Assembly: GCF_963678635.1 (NCBI RefSeq)
Contig: NC_087066.1
Coordinates: forward strand, 52,716,312 to 52,780,311
Direction of reading: 5' to 3'
From: Symsagittifera roscoffensis
Taxonomy: Eukaryota; Xenacoelomorpha; Acoela; Convolutidae
DNA length: 64,000 nt
Within the stretch, counting starts at the first letter, position 1. Every line of letters starts with the position of its first letter. The notes under the pieces are model-generated. The model saw only the letters and a list, made by a program, of their open reading frames with translations, had not been told where the DNA came from and did not search any database. Below are positions 37,256 through 49,142 of this stretch, in pieces. Position numbers and translations under genes: made by a program.

Positions 37256-39406
37256 AACTAAGTTATGAGAAGCAATGCCTTGTTTTAGAATTATGCACGA
37301 TAGGGTGTTTTGATGGTTTCATTAAAAAATTGCGGTAAACTTATAATACGACTCATAACTTATAACTCATTTTTTTTATCAATGTTTCAGCAGGTTTCAG
37401 CTAGATCGAGCAACAAGTATTTCATGAACTAGATCATAAGAACTGATGCAAAGTAATTAAGTTATGAGAAGTGATGCCATTTTTTAGAATTATGCACGAT
37501 AGGGTGTTTTGATGGTTTCATTAAAAAATTGCGGTAAACTTATAATACGACGCATAACTTATAACTCATTTTTTTTCCATGTTTCAGCAGGTTTCAGCTA
37601 GATCGAGCAACAAGTATTTCTTGAACTAGATTGATTGATATCGTGTTTTGAAATTTTTTATCAAAGATTCTCAATTTTGCTGATAAAAAACTCAATTGTT
37701 CCTCACACACAAAAAAAACCTGTTTGTAAATACTGGGATAGCATCTCTAAATGTCTAAATCAGTCAATATCGAGTGAGGAGCACTACTTATATATACTTA
37801 TATAGTCTATTGAGCACTACTTGCTGAAAAAAAAAGACTGAGTTTATAAAAAGTAACCGAACAAAATTTTTGAAAGATTTTTTTTTTAAATCTTCCCGAC
37901 GCCATATTCAGCACAACGATATAGATTTAACTCCCAGTAACGTAGCATTTAAGACAACTTGCTTGCTTCAAACCCAAATATCCTAGCGAAAAATGACGAC
38001 AGGTATTTTTCTTTGAGCTCAGAACAACGATACATTTGGAGGGATATGGAGAAAAACCTTCAGAAAGCTAGCTAAAAATCGAGTTTTGTCTGGAGAAAAA
38101 TACCACCCGAGCAGGTTTCAGTCAAAACAAAATTCATTTCGCTAAATTTCTGCCACTCAGGCATCACAATTAATAAAATATTGCCTCGCTATTGCGTTAT
38201 CAGTTTTTCCTCGTCTTGTCACTGCAAAGTTCAGCTTTTTTCTTGTTTCATTGTTTGGCTCTATTTCCTTCCCCCCCCCACCTCACACGAGCTTCAATAT
38301 ATTAGTGTAACGAGTGGTTTTACGAGGTTGAGTATGAAGACCAAATATGTTTGTCGTGGCCTTATTAGTCTGTATGTAAATTTTCATAACAACTAGACAA
38401 TGTGGTCAACAAATTTACATGTAAAAATTTGCAGGTGGGGGGATTAGGAAAAAGAGCCTATTGTTTTAGTAAGTTCGTTGACTTTTTGACCGATTGAAGA
38501 CTTTATTTACAAAGCATGCTTGTAAAATGGAGCAGTACATATTATAAAAAATAAAAAAATCATACAAAATTGCGACTCACTTCAAAAAACTGATATGGTT
38601 TTCAAGACAAGCTTGTTCATTGGGACAATCGTCAAAATCAGTAGCGGACTTATGGGACCTGAGGCGCGGAAAACTCGGTCAATTTATTTATTTTTTTGAA
38701 AATCCAATCACCCAAACACCCCCCCCCCCCACCCGAATTTTTGAATTAAAAAAATGTCCAATTTTGGCTTTATTCGACATTACTGGATGGTGTTCGGCTT
38801 TGTTCGACTTTGATCGCTTTTACCAGACACCCTTTGTTCGATTTTGCTCGACCCTTAACAGGCATTCTTCGACTTTTTCGACCTTGTTCCATTTCAGCCC
38901 GCTCAAACAAAGATAACCCGCTGCTAAAAAATTGTTTTGAGCAAAAAGCGACTAAGTTAGACAAAAAACTAAGGCGCTAGTCATATTCCCTAAAACACCG
39001 TGAAAATGGTAGAGACGCGTAAATTGAAGTAAGCGAGATCAATACAGAGATCAATAAATTTTGGTGAAAACCAATTCTTTTTAGACCAACTTTGCTCAAC
39101 ACTGAAGATTTTTCCATTGTTTTTTAAACTCAAGTCACATTCCGTAGTGTTTTAAGATGCACCAGTGTTGAACCCCCTGTCGAAATCGGGAAGAGACGAT
39201 AGCACTACGCCATAGCTCCTTACTTTCTCTGCGTAAAATGATCAAAGCAATATAACGGGCAAAATACGAGTTTAGTGAAACAAATTTAATTTAAAATGGT
39301 ATTTTGGGGTTGAGAAAAAAATTGTTTTTAACTTTGCAAATTGAATGGTATGCGATTGGCACTCCCGATTAGCTTGTTCGTATTCGGGGGAAGCCCAAAA
39401 TCTTTC
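37158..39406. repeat. Macrosatellite unit M1 (2249 bp)
   Basis: First of three copies. It starts with GACAAAGAAAG-type sequence that belongs to the polymerase C-terminal tail, then two ~198-bp subrepeats, then about 1.8 kb unique to the unit. Landmarks are GATAGCATCTCTAAATG, GACGCCATATTCAGC, a poly-C run near 38270, a second poly-C run near 38718-38734, a TTCGAC-rich stretch (38775-38890), and a TTCGTATTCGGGGGAAGCCC end. Small open frames inside it recur only because the DNA is duplicated. Confidence 0.85.
37236..37633. repeat. 198-bp tandem repeat, two copies
   Basis: The anchor CATAAGAACTGATGCAAAG occurs at 37236 and 37435. Each copy contains GCACGATAGGGTGTTTTGATGG, GCGGTAAACTTATAATACGAC and TTTCAGCAGGTTTCAGCTAG. 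A trailing ACAAGTATTTCTTGAACTAG closes the block. Confidence 0.9.
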
Positions 39407-42053
39407 GACAAAGAAAGGACTTAGTTAATTTTAATTTAAAAATACAAGTTCAAGATGATCGAGTTGGTACAAACCCATTGAACTCATAAGAACTGATGCA
39501 AAGTAATTAAGTTATGAGAAGTGATGCCTTGTTTTAGAATTACGCACGATAGGGTGTTTTGATGGTTTCATTAAAAAATTGCGGTAAACTTATAATACGA
39601 CGCATAACTTATAACTCATTTTTTTCTCAATGTTTCAGCAGGTTTCAGCTAGATCGAGCAACAAGTATTTCATGAACTAGATCATAAGAACTGATGCAAA
39701 GTAATTAAGTTATGAGAAGTGATGCCATGTTTTAGAATTATGCACGATAGGGTGTTTTGATGGTTTCATTAAAAAATTGCGGTAAACTTATAATACGACG
39801 CATAACTTATAACTCATTTTTTTTCTCAATGTTTCAGCAGGTTTCAGCTAGATCGAATAACAAGTATTTCATGAACTAGATCATAAGAACTGATGCAAAG
39901 TAATTAAGTTATGAGAAGTGATGCCATGTTTTAGAATTATGCACGTTAGGGTGTTTTGATGGTTTCATTAAAAAATTGCGGTAAACTTATAATACGACGC
40001 ATAACTTATAACTCATTTTTTTCTCAATGTTTCAGCAGGTTTCAGCTAGATCGAGCAACAAGTATTTCATGAACTTGATCATAAGAACTGATGCAAAGTA
40101 ATTAAGTTATGAGAAGTGATGCCATGTTTTAGAATTATGCACGATAGGGTGTTTTGATGGTTTCATTAAAAAATTGCGGTAAACTTATAATACGACGCAT
40201 AACTTATAACTCATTTTTTTTCTCAATGTTTCAGCAGGTTTCAGCTAAATCGAGCAACAAGTATTTCTTGAACTAGATCGAATGATATCGTGTTTTGAAA
40301 TTTTTTATCAAAGATTCTCAATTTTGCTGATAAAAAACTCAATTGTTCCTCACAAAAAAAACCTGTTTGTAAATACTGGGATAGCATATCTAAATGTCTA
40401 AATCAGTCAATATCGAGTAAGGAGCACTACTTATATATACTTATATAGTCTATTGAGCACTACTTGCTGAAAAAAAAAGACTGAGTTTATAAAAAGTAAC
40501 CGAACAAAAGTTTTGAAAGATTTTTTTTTAAATCATCCCGACGCCATATTCAGCACAACGATATAGATTTAACTCCCAGTAACGTAGCATTTAAGACAAC
40601 TAGCGTGCTTCAAACCCAAATATCCTAACGAAAAATGACGACAGGTATTTTTCTTTGAGCTCAGAACAACGATACATTTGGAGGGATATGGAGAAAATCC
40701 TTCAAAATGCTAGCTAAAAATCGAGTTTTGTCTGGAAAAAAATACCACCCGAGCAGGTTTCAGTCAAAACTAAATTCATTTCGCTAAATTTCTGCCACTC
40801 AGGCCTCACAATTAATTAAATATTGCCTCGCTATTGCGTTATCAGTTTTTCCTCGTCTTGTCACTGCAAAGTTCAGCTTTTTTCTTGTTTCATTGTTTGG
40901 CTCTATTTCCTTCCTTCCCCACCTCACACGAGCTTCAATATATTAGTGTAACGAGTGGTTTTACGAGGTTGAGTATGAAGACCAAATATGTTTGTCGTGG
41001 CTTTATTAGTCTGTATGTAAATTTTCATAACAACTAGACAATGTGGTCAACAAATTTACATGTAAAAATTTGCAGGTGGGGGATTAGGAAAAAGAGCCCA
41101 TTGTTTTAGTAAGTTCGTTGACTTTTTGACCGATTGAAGACTTTATTTACAAAGCATGCTTGTAAAATGGAGCAGTACATATTGTAAAATAAAAAAATCA
41201 TACAAAATTGCGACTCACTTCAAAAAACTGATATGGTTTTCAAGACAAGCTTGTTCATTGGGACAATCGTCAAAATCAGTAGCGGACTTATGGGACCTGA
41301 GGCGCGGAAAACTCGGTCAATTTATTTATTTTTTTGAAAATCCAATCACCCAAACAACCCCCCCCCCCCCCACCCGAATTTTTGAATTAAAAAAATGTCC
41401 AATTTTGGCTTAATTCGACATTACTGGATGGTGTTCGGCTTTGTTCGACTTTGATCGCTTTTACCAGACACCCTTTGTTCGATTTTGCTCGACCCTTAAC
41501 AGGCATTTATCGACTTTTTCGACCTTGTTCCATTTCAGCTTCAGCCCGCTCAAACAAAGATAACCCGCTGATAAAAAATTGTTTTGAGCAAAAAGCGACT
41601 AAGTTAGACAAAAAACTAAGGCGCTAGTCATATTCCCTAAAACACCGTGAAAATGGTAGAGACGCGTAAACTGAAGTAAGCGAGATCAATACAGAGATCA
41701 ATAAATTTTGGTGAAAACCAATTCTTTTTAGACCAACTTTGCTCAACACTGAAGATTTTTCCATTGTTTTTTAAACTCAAGTCACATTCCGTAGTGTTTT
41801 AAGATGCACCAGTGTTGAACCCCCTGTCGAAATCGGGAAGAGACGATAGCACTACGCCATAGTTCCTTACTTTCTCTGCGTAAAATGATCAAAGCAATAT
41901 AACGGGCAAAATACGAGTTTAGTGAAACAAATTTAATTTAAAATGGTATTTTGGGGTTGAGAAAAAAATTGTTTTTAACTTTGCAAATTGAATGGTATGC
42001 GATTGGCACTCCCGATTAGCTTGTTCGTATTCGGGGGAAGCCCAAAATCTTTC
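39407..42053. repeat. Macrosatellite unit M2 (2647 bp)
   Basis: Same order as M1, including the polymerase-tail start, but with four rather than two 198-bp subrepeats, which accounts for almost all of the ~400-bp length difference. It is otherwise nearly identical to M1, with small changes such as the loss of part of the first poly-C run (CTTCCTTCCCC at 40910). Confidence 0.9.
39485..40272. repeat. 198-bp tandem repeat, four copies (in M2)
   Basis: Anchors lie at 39485, 39683, 39882 and 40080. A GCACGTTAGGG variant and a TCGAATAAC variant mark particular copies, and recur in the matching copies of the next block. Confidence 0.9.
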
Positions 42054-43433
42054 GACAAAGAAAGGACTTAGTTAATTTTAATTTAAAAATACAAGTTCAA
42101 GATGATCGAGTTGGTACAAACCCATTGAACTCATAAGAACTGATGCAAAGTAATTAAGTTATGAGAAGTGATGCCTTGTTTTAGAATTACGCACGATAGG
42201 GTGTTTTGATGGTTTCATTAAAAAATTGCGGTAAACTTATAATACGACGCATAACTTATAACTCATTTTTTTCTCAATGTTTCAGCAGGTTTCAGCTAGA
42301 TCGAGCAACAAGTATTTCATGAACTAGATCATAAGAACTGATGCAAAGTAATTAAGTTATGAGAAGTGATGCCATGTTTTAGAATTATGCACGATAGGGT
42401 GTTTTGATGGTTTCATTAAAAAATTGCGGTAAACTTATAATACGACGCATAACTTATAACTCATTTTTTTTCTCAATGTTTCAGCAGGTTTCAGCTAGAT
42501 CGAATAACAAGTATTTCATGAACTAGATCATAAGAACTGATGCAAAGTAATTAAGTTATGAGAAGTGATGCCATGTTTTAGAATTATGCACGTTAGGGTG
42601 TTTTGATGGTTTCATTAAAAAATTGCGGTAAACTTATAATACGACGCATAACTTATAACTCATTTTTTTCTCAATGTTTCAGCAGGTTTCAGCTAGATCG
42701 AGCAACAAGTATTTCATGAACTAGATCATAAGAACTGATGCAAAGTAATTAAGTTATGAGAAGTGATGCCATGTTTTAGAATTATGCACGATAGGGTGTT
42801 TTGATGGTTTCATTAAAAAATTGCGGTAAACTTATGATACGACGCATAACTTATAACTCATTTTTTTTCTCAATGTTTCAGCAGGTTTCAGCTAAATCGA
42901 GCAACAAGTATTTCTTGAACTAGATCGAATGATATCGTGTTTTGAAATTTTTTATCAAAGATTCTCAATTTTGCTGATAAAAAACTCAATTGTTCCTCAC
43001 AAAAAAAAACCTGTTTGTAAATACTGGGATAGCATCTCTAAATGTCTAAATCAGTCAATATCGAGTAAGGAGCACTACTTATATATACTTATATAGTCTA
43101 TTGAGCACTACTTGCTGAAAAAAAAGACTGAGTTTATAAAAAGTAACCGAACAAAATTTTTGAAAGATTTTTTTTTAAATCATCCCGACGCCATATTCAG
43201 CACAACGATATAGATTTAACTCCCAGTAACGTAGCATTTAAGACAACTAGCTTGCTTCAAACCCAAATATCCTAACGAAAAATGACGACAGGTGTTTTTC
43301 TTTGAGATTAGAACAACGATACATTTGGAGGGATATGGAGAAAATCCTTCAAAATGCTAGCTAAAACTCGAGTTTTGTCTGGAGAAAAATACCACCCGAG
43401 CAGGTTTCAGTCAAAACAAAATTCATTTCGCGC
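42054..43433. repeat. Macrosatellite unit M3, truncated
   Basis: Begins like M2, has four 198-bp subrepeats, and follows M2 to about 43430. There the sequence ATTCATTTCG jumps about 820 bp forward to CGCGGAAAACTCGGTC, deleting the middle of the unit at a CGC microhomology. Confidence 0.85.
42132..42919. repeat. 198-bp tandem repeat, four copies (in M3)
   Basis: Anchors lie at 42132, 42330, 42529 and 42727. The copy-specific variants are in the same order as in 39485-40272, so the four-copy block was duplicated as a whole. Confidence 0.9.
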
Positions 43434-44215
43434 GGAAAACTCGGTCAATTTATTTATTTTTTTGAAAATCCAATCACCCAAACACCCCCCCCCCCCACCC
43501 GAATTTTTGAGTTAAAAAAATGTCCAATTTTGGCTTTATTCGACATTACTGGATGGTGTTCGGCTTTGTTCGACTTTGATCGCTTTTACCAGACACCCTT
43601 TGTTCGATTTTGCTCGACCCTTAACAGGCATTCTTCGACTTTTTCGACCTTGTTCCATTTCATATAGATTTGATATAGACTAAACTCCCAGTAACGTAGC
43701 ATTTACGACAAATAGCTTGCTTAAAACCCAAATATCCTAACGAAAAATGACGACAGGTGTTTTTCTTTGAGATTAGAACAACGATACATTTGGAGGGATA
43801 TGGAGAAAATCCTTCAAAATGCTAGCTAAAAATCGAGTTTTGTCTGGAGAAAAATACCACCCGAGCAGGTTTCAGTCAAAACAAAATTCATTTCGCGCGG
43901 AAAACTCGGTCAATTTATTTATTTTTTTTGAAAATCCAATCACCCAAACACCCCCCCCCCACCCGAATTTTTGAGTTAAAAAAATGTCCAATTTTGGCTT
44001 TATTCGACATTACTGGATGGTGTTCGGCTTTGTTCGACTTTGATCGCTTTTACCAGACACCCTTTGTTCGATTTTGCTCGACCCTTAACAGGCATTCTTC
44101 GACTTTTTTGACCTTGTTCCATTTCATATAGATTTGATATAGACTTAACTCCCAGTAACGTAGCATTTACGATAAATAGCTTGCTTAAAACCCAAATATC
44201 CTAACGAATAATGAC
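43206..44215. repeat. Secondary ~466-bp tandem repeat from collapsed macrosatellite
   Basis: After the internal deletion, the remaining block (CCAGTAACGTAGCATTTA ... poly-C ... TTCGAC-rich ... CCTTGTTCCATTTCATATAG) is repeated. GCGCGGAAAACTCGGTC occurs at 43430 and again at 43896, and a third partial start follows at about 44130. The new join reads CATTTCATATAGATTTGATATAG and is the same in both places, so one rearrangement was then duplicated. Confidence 0.8.
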
Positions 44216-44429
44216 TCGTCTTGTCAATGCAAAATCCAGCATTTTTCTTGTTTCATTGTTTTAGTAAACTCGTTGACTTTTTTACCGATTGAAGACTTTA
44301 TTTAAAATGAATGCTTGTAAAATGGAGCAGTACATATTGTAAAATAAAAAAATTACAAAATTGCGACTCAGATAAAAAAAAACTGATATGGTTATCAAGA
44401 CAAGCTTGTTCATTAGGACAATCGTCAAA
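44216..44429. repeat. Diverged macrosatellite tail
   Basis: Matches the M-unit region around 41100-41290 (CGTTGACTTTTT..CCGATTGAAGACTTTATTT, ATGGAGCAGTACATATT, CAAGACAAGCTTGTTCATT) but with more differences than between M1 and M2, so it is an older edge copy. Confidence 0.7.
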
Positions 44430-44665
44430 ATCAGTAGCGGATTTTTGGGACGTGGGGTTCTGAGGGGAGACAAGGTCTTAGGGCGCCTTTGGCGCCATAT
44501 ACACTTATTTTGAAGAGGAAGCGTGCACCTTTAAAAAGCAATTTTTTTTGTGAAAATTTTCCTGTTTTCAAAAAAAGTTGCCTGAGGCGCGGAAAATTTA
44601 GTTGCCTGAGGCGCGGAAAAAATTTGCCTGAGGCGCGGTCAAAATAATTTTTTTGAAAATCTAAT
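44430..44665. repeat. MITE-related fragment with triplicated GCCTGAGGCGCGG
   Basis: Starts AGTAGCGGATTTTTGGGAC and contains GGCGCCTTTGGCGCC, the inner module also found in the hAT-type MITE at 54725 and the element at 56015. TGCCTGAGGCGCGG is then repeated three times at ~24-bp spacing (44579-44640). The macrosatellite units carry a single version (GACCTGAGGCGCGG). Confidence 0.65.
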
Positions 44666-44689
44666 CATTGAGAAATGTTTTTAAGTTAA

Positions 44690-44810
44690 TTTGAACCTAT
44701 GCGCAGTTTCTTTAATCCTTCGGCCAACCAGGCTTGTCTGTCTTTAACTTACTGCGTTTTTAGCTCACGCTTATATTAGTATTTCAATCAGAAACATCCT
44801 CGTGACCCTA
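44690..44810 (-). repeat. LTR-like remnant, left side of BEL/Pao element
   Basis: AACCTATGCGCAGTTT...CTTACTGC(G)TTTTT...ATCAGAAACA in this stretch matches 47330-47440 in the same orientation, 2.64 kb away. Direct repeats flanking a Pao-type coding remnant are best read as the ends of an old LTR element. Only ~110 bp of similarity is left. Confidence 0.5.
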
Positions 44811-45396
44811 GGGAGCGAGGACCGGAGCGAGTTTAACTAGAGGACGATTGAATTGTCTAGTAGTTGTTTTCATTAGTTAGTGCGGAGCGGATTTTATTGA
44901 GAGTACTCCCGTAACCGTCGATTCCAACTGGGGTGGCCGTAAGTCCTTCAAGTTCAATTGGGTCACAAGGCAGGAAAATGTCTGAGGAGCTTGTTCAGAC
45001 TTTTTATGAGGTATGGGGATCGAGTAGAACACTCTCTTCCAACTACGTACAAGCCGTTCCCACGAGGCAATATGGTGTTGCGCGAAAGGAGGATTGTATT
45101 TCCATTTTATATCTTCTTCTACAAAATGTGCTGATTCGAAGTCTTTCCACGCTCGAGTGCACAGAAGAAGCTCTTTCTCTGCGCTGACAAAGTTACTTTT
45201 ACTGGTACTGTTAGGCAGTTAAGTTCAATGTTGCTGAAAATAATCCTAACTTCAAGACGGCGTAATCCAACTGTATGACAGAACATAGATAGACCATAGA
45301 TTGATTTTCATGATAGTTAGGCAGATAATTTACAAATAACCTCATTAAAGGTGGACAAGCATCATGTATGATGAGATGTTTTGTCTTAAATAGATT

Positions 45397-46690
45397 TCAG
45401 AAAACAGATTTTGTAATTTCGAGGCCCAAGTTTTTGACGATTCTAAGAGTTGATTTAGGGTAATGATGGAACTTGGGATCTAATCTGACGATGAATGCTA
45501 CGGTGCGTAACAGTTTGACAAAGGAGCTGCAAGAAGACCAATTTATAACGGGTTTGAATGGTGGCGAGAGTGCGACGAGATTAGAGGTGGTATCAATAGC
45601 ATCATCAACTGGACCTTTGAGTCCCATTTTGATGACTAACTCATGAATTGGACGACTGGGCCAGTCTAGGAAACTTTTGGAGCTTTTGGGTCCAGCTGCT
45701 GTCTTTTAAAAATTCCCTCGCCTAAGATGGTGACCTTAAGTATTTCGCTTACTCGGTTGGCGAGAAAAACTGGAGCCACTAGAGCACGGTCGCGCTGTCT
45801 GTCCTCCTGAAGTAATCGATTATCGGAATGCGACGTTCTTTAACAATATCCTCTTGAAACTGTACAGCCTATATAAATTAGGAACAGAGATAGCCTTCAT
45901 TAGAGCTAATTGCACTTTACCCAGAATGAAGGGGATTTTTGTCTCTAGAGTATCCAAAGTGCGCGAACGAAGATATTCAACTACACAGAAGACCTCTGGC
46001 GAATTATCGTCAGATATATGCAAGTCATTTATGTCAGCTGCAGATGGAACATAGCAGCGTGGAATTGTTAGCTGAACTAAGATGGATAGGCCAGAATAAT
46101 GACATTCGAGGTGTGTTTTGAACAGTTTTTCCGAACTACTGTCATCCGAATGTTGGCCATTTATTCTACACACTTTTTTTAAGAGGAGATGTCCTCTTAG
46201 AGTTCATGAAAACACCACTCCAATGGGGTTGAAGACTAAGGAGACAACGCTTTAGACCGTGCCGTGCGCTAGGTAACATTGTTTGTCAGTTCTCTATTTT
46301 CCCATCGGCTGACAACTAATATGACAAATAATATATTTTTTTTCTGGGTGTTTTAACGAGTCAAGGTAATCTTTCATATAGAATTCTAAATCACTGCAGA
46401 AACTGCTGCTGGAAAGGAAAGTTTGATTGTATCGAGCGGTTTTTCGACTTAAGGATTGTGCCTATTTGGAGAAGTAGCGAGCTCAGAATATATGTCGGGT
46501 GTAGTGGTATGTCAGCAGATAATTCATATTGATGCTTCCGGAACCTTAATAACATGGCTAGAACTTGTTTGAAGCAAGTGTGGTCCGAAGAGCCTCGATG
46601 GGGGAAATGATGAAATTTTGATATTCTATTGAGGACGCGCTTAACTTTTACCGGCATTTTGGTGTTAATCAACAATGGTGAGGATACCAT
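45397..46690 (-). pseudogene. BEL/Pao retrotransposon polyprotein, decayed
   Basis: Minus-strand frames hold, in the expected order, three regions. First, KVKRVLNRISKFH followed by a CFKQVLAMLLRFRKH..LSADI stretch (46640-46510), like the start of the Pao reverse transcriptase (KVRRVFD...L.GVL.RFR...A...DI). Second, LTIPRCYVPSAADINDLHI...FILGKVQLALMKAISVPNLYRL (46080-45860), like the Pao A17-peptidase/RNase H junction, where I expect IPR, then H.FSDAS, then KS.LAPLK..TIPRLEL. Third, VINWSSCSSFVKLLRTVAFIVRL (45568-45500), like the pre-integrase FSSW.KL.R..A...R block. The conserved acidic residues and much of the reverse transcriptase are lost, and stops and frameshifts occur. It is a long-dead fragment. 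Confidence 0.6.
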
Positions 46691-47329
46691 TCCCTCTATA
46701 TGGTAGTTGACTCAAGGATTTGAATCGCCTGTTTATCGGCTGTCTACTTGCTTGTAGGCCAGTGTGATTCGAATTCATAACGGTATTTGACCTGGTGTAC
46801 CCAACTTACATCATCGATATGCTTTTCTGACTTTTATCCTGACTGTGCTTCATAAACATCTTGGTCTATTATCATTTCTACACCAGCATATCTGTATTTG
46901 GCGGGGCTTAAAGGTTCTAAGTGAGAGTTCTAAGTGAGAGTTAAAGGTTCTATCTTGTCGCCTCTAAGGTAACCTCTATGGGCGAAATCAGATGACAATA
47001 AGAATGCTTTGTCACTAATTCTTGAAGTTGCACAAGCGGAGTTTTGTGCCTTTGGTTCGGCGGACAATAATTCTACCACCCAGTCGTTCGGGTCGAAGCG
47101 CAGATCGTGTTGATAGACAAAATACTGGTTCTGGCATTTATTGAATCTAGAAAAAATGGATAAATACAGTCTTCGAGCAAACGAACGAACATGTCGTGAA
47201 TATAAATAAATTATTTTAGAAGCAACGATTGATAGATAGCCAACACAAAGTTGACAGCCGAAGTTTTGTCTTTTTGATGGTTCAACAGGAAGTGGGACCC
47301 ACGCCGAAGGCAATCTCATAAAAATTAGT
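46691..47329 (-). other. 5' part of the BEL/Pao remnant, no recognisable domain
   Basis: This stretch lies between the polyprotein remnant and the right LTR-like repeat, where gag and protease would be expected. A 170-codon minus frame (47442-46930) crosses it but shows no zinc knuckle or protease motif. A GAGAGTTCTAAGTGA-type phrase is repeated at 46910-46945. Confidence 0.35.
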
Positions 47330-47440
47330 TCAAACCTATGCGCAGTTTGCTTATCCTCCTGCCTAACGCAGCTTATCTGTTTTGAATTACTGCTTTTTTG
47401 GTTACTGCTTAAACTCCAATACCAATCAGAAACAGTACAC
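47330..47440 (-). repeat. LTR-like remnant, right side of BEL/Pao element
   Basis: Counterpart of 44690-44810 in the same orientation; see that entry for the shared blocks. On the minus strand it would be the 5' LTR. Confidence 0.5.
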
Positions 47441-47756
47441 AAGTTTAGAACAAGTGTAGCCGGTTACTGTTCAAGTAGCACAGAATGTTTCAACCCTAGT
47501 CTTATAAATTACAAAAAGATTTGTTCTGCATGTTTTACATTGTAACATCACGCATTCAGCCATAATAAAACGTGAGAGAAAAAAATTAAAAATATGAAAA
47601 AAGTAGGGAAAAGAGCCAATAGGCCAATTGCAAACACAATAGGCCAATTCTTTCAACTTTTTCAAAAAATTTTGAGTTTTTAAGTTTTTAAATCCTAACT
47701 TGGCATTACAAAACTCCAAAACTAACTTTACTCGAGTAAAACAAATCAAACTGACT

Positions 47757-48935
47757 TGAATTGAGAATAAATAGACTTTTGTAAGCCTGCTTAGCCTCTC
47801 TTTTTAGTTTAAAATTAGACCAACAGTTTCAAACTGGTTTTTCTCATTACTGAGAAAACTTTTTCAAAACTTTTTTCAAATGTCGTTCGAATCACAGTTG
47901 AAAGAGCTTTTTTATGATACATCATTTGACTCATTCCGATGAGTATTTGTAACACCTGATTTTGCATGGAAAACAAAAAAAAATAAAAGACACCCGAATA
48001 CAAACTTTCTCCGCATTTGTCAAATGGTCGAAAAATAAGAACGTCAATACGAATTGAGCATAAATAGACTTTTGTAAGCCTGCTTAGCCTCACCTTATTA
48101 GTTTAAAATTAGACCAAGTGTTTCAAACTGGTTTTTTCCATTACTGAGAAAACATTTTCAAAACTTTTTTCAAATGTCGTTCGAATCACAGTTGAAAGAG
48201 CTTTTTTATGATATATCACTTGACTCATTCCGATGAGTATTTGTAACACCTGATTTTGCATGGAAAACAAAAAAAATAAAAGACACCCGAATACAAACTT
48301 TCTCCGCATTTGTCAAATGGTCGAAAAATAAGAACGTCAATACGAATTGAGCATAAATAGACTTTTGTAAGCCTGCTTAGCTTCACCTTATTAGTTTAAA
48401 ATTAGACCAAGTGTTTCAAACTGGTTTTTCTCATTACTGAGAAAACTTTTTCAAAACTTTTTTCAAATGTCGTTCGAATCACAGTTGAAAGAGCTTTTTT
48501 ATGATATATCATTTGACTCATTCCGATGAGTATTTGTAACACCTGATTTTGCATGGAAAACAAAAAAATAAAAGACACCCGAATACAAACTTTCTCCGCA
48601 TTTGTCAAATGGTCGAAAAATAAGAACGTCAATACGAATTGAGCATAAATAGACTTTTGTAAGCCTGCTTAGCCTCACCTTATTAGTTTAAAATTAGACC
48701 AAGTGTTTCAAACTGGTTTTTCTCATTACTGAGAAAACATTTTGAAAACATTTTTCAAATGTCGTTCGAATCACAGTTGAAAGAGCTTTTTTATGATATA
48801 TCACTTGACTCATTCCGATGAGTGTTTGTAACGCCTGATTTTGCATGGAAAACAAAAATTAAAAGACACCCGAATACAAACTTTCTCCGCATTTGTCAAA
48901 TGGTCGAAACAATAAAAATGTCAATACGAATCGGA
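47757..48935. repeat. 293-bp tandem repeat, four copies
   Basis: The CACCCGAATACAAACTTTC anchor lies at 47991, 48284, 48577 and 48867. Each unit contains AGCATAAATAGACTTTTG, CAAACTGGTTTTTC, ATGTCGTTCGAATCACAG and CATTCCGATGAGT. Identity between units is high, and the first and last are slightly more diverged. Small minus-strand frames repeat with the unit and are not counted as genes. It lies about 200 bp beyond the likely polyadenylation site of the dynein gene. Confidence 0.9.
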
Positions 48936-49136
48936 AATATCAAGATTCGAGCGTGGCACAAGATTCGAAGACGACAAAATAAGGTGAATTTCCTTTCCCT
49001 CTCATTTTTTATCAGTTCGAGGGGCATTAGAAAATTTTTCAAAAACCACCCCTCTACCTCACTTGAATCGACTTATAATTACGCTGGAAAGCATGAGAGC
49101 GAAGAATGAATTAAACTTGAGTTAATAAATATACAT
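48936..49136. other. Spacer between 293-bp repeats and dynein 3' end
   Basis: Single-copy looking sequence of about 200 bp. No feature is supported. Confidence 0.4.
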
Positions 49137-49142
49137 TTTATT
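49137..49142 (-). terminator. Candidate polyadenylation signal AATAAA for the dynein gene
   Basis: AATAAA on the minus strand about 230 bp after the dynein stop codon. It is the first canonical hexamer I noticed in the 3' flank, but AT-richness makes chance matches common. Confidence 0.4.

Noticed and set aside
44933-45187. 84-codon plus-strand frame beginning MAVSPSSS
   Set aside because: It lies antisense to the BEL/Pao remnant, next to the left LTR-like end, starts with a non-ATG codon and has no recognisable motif.
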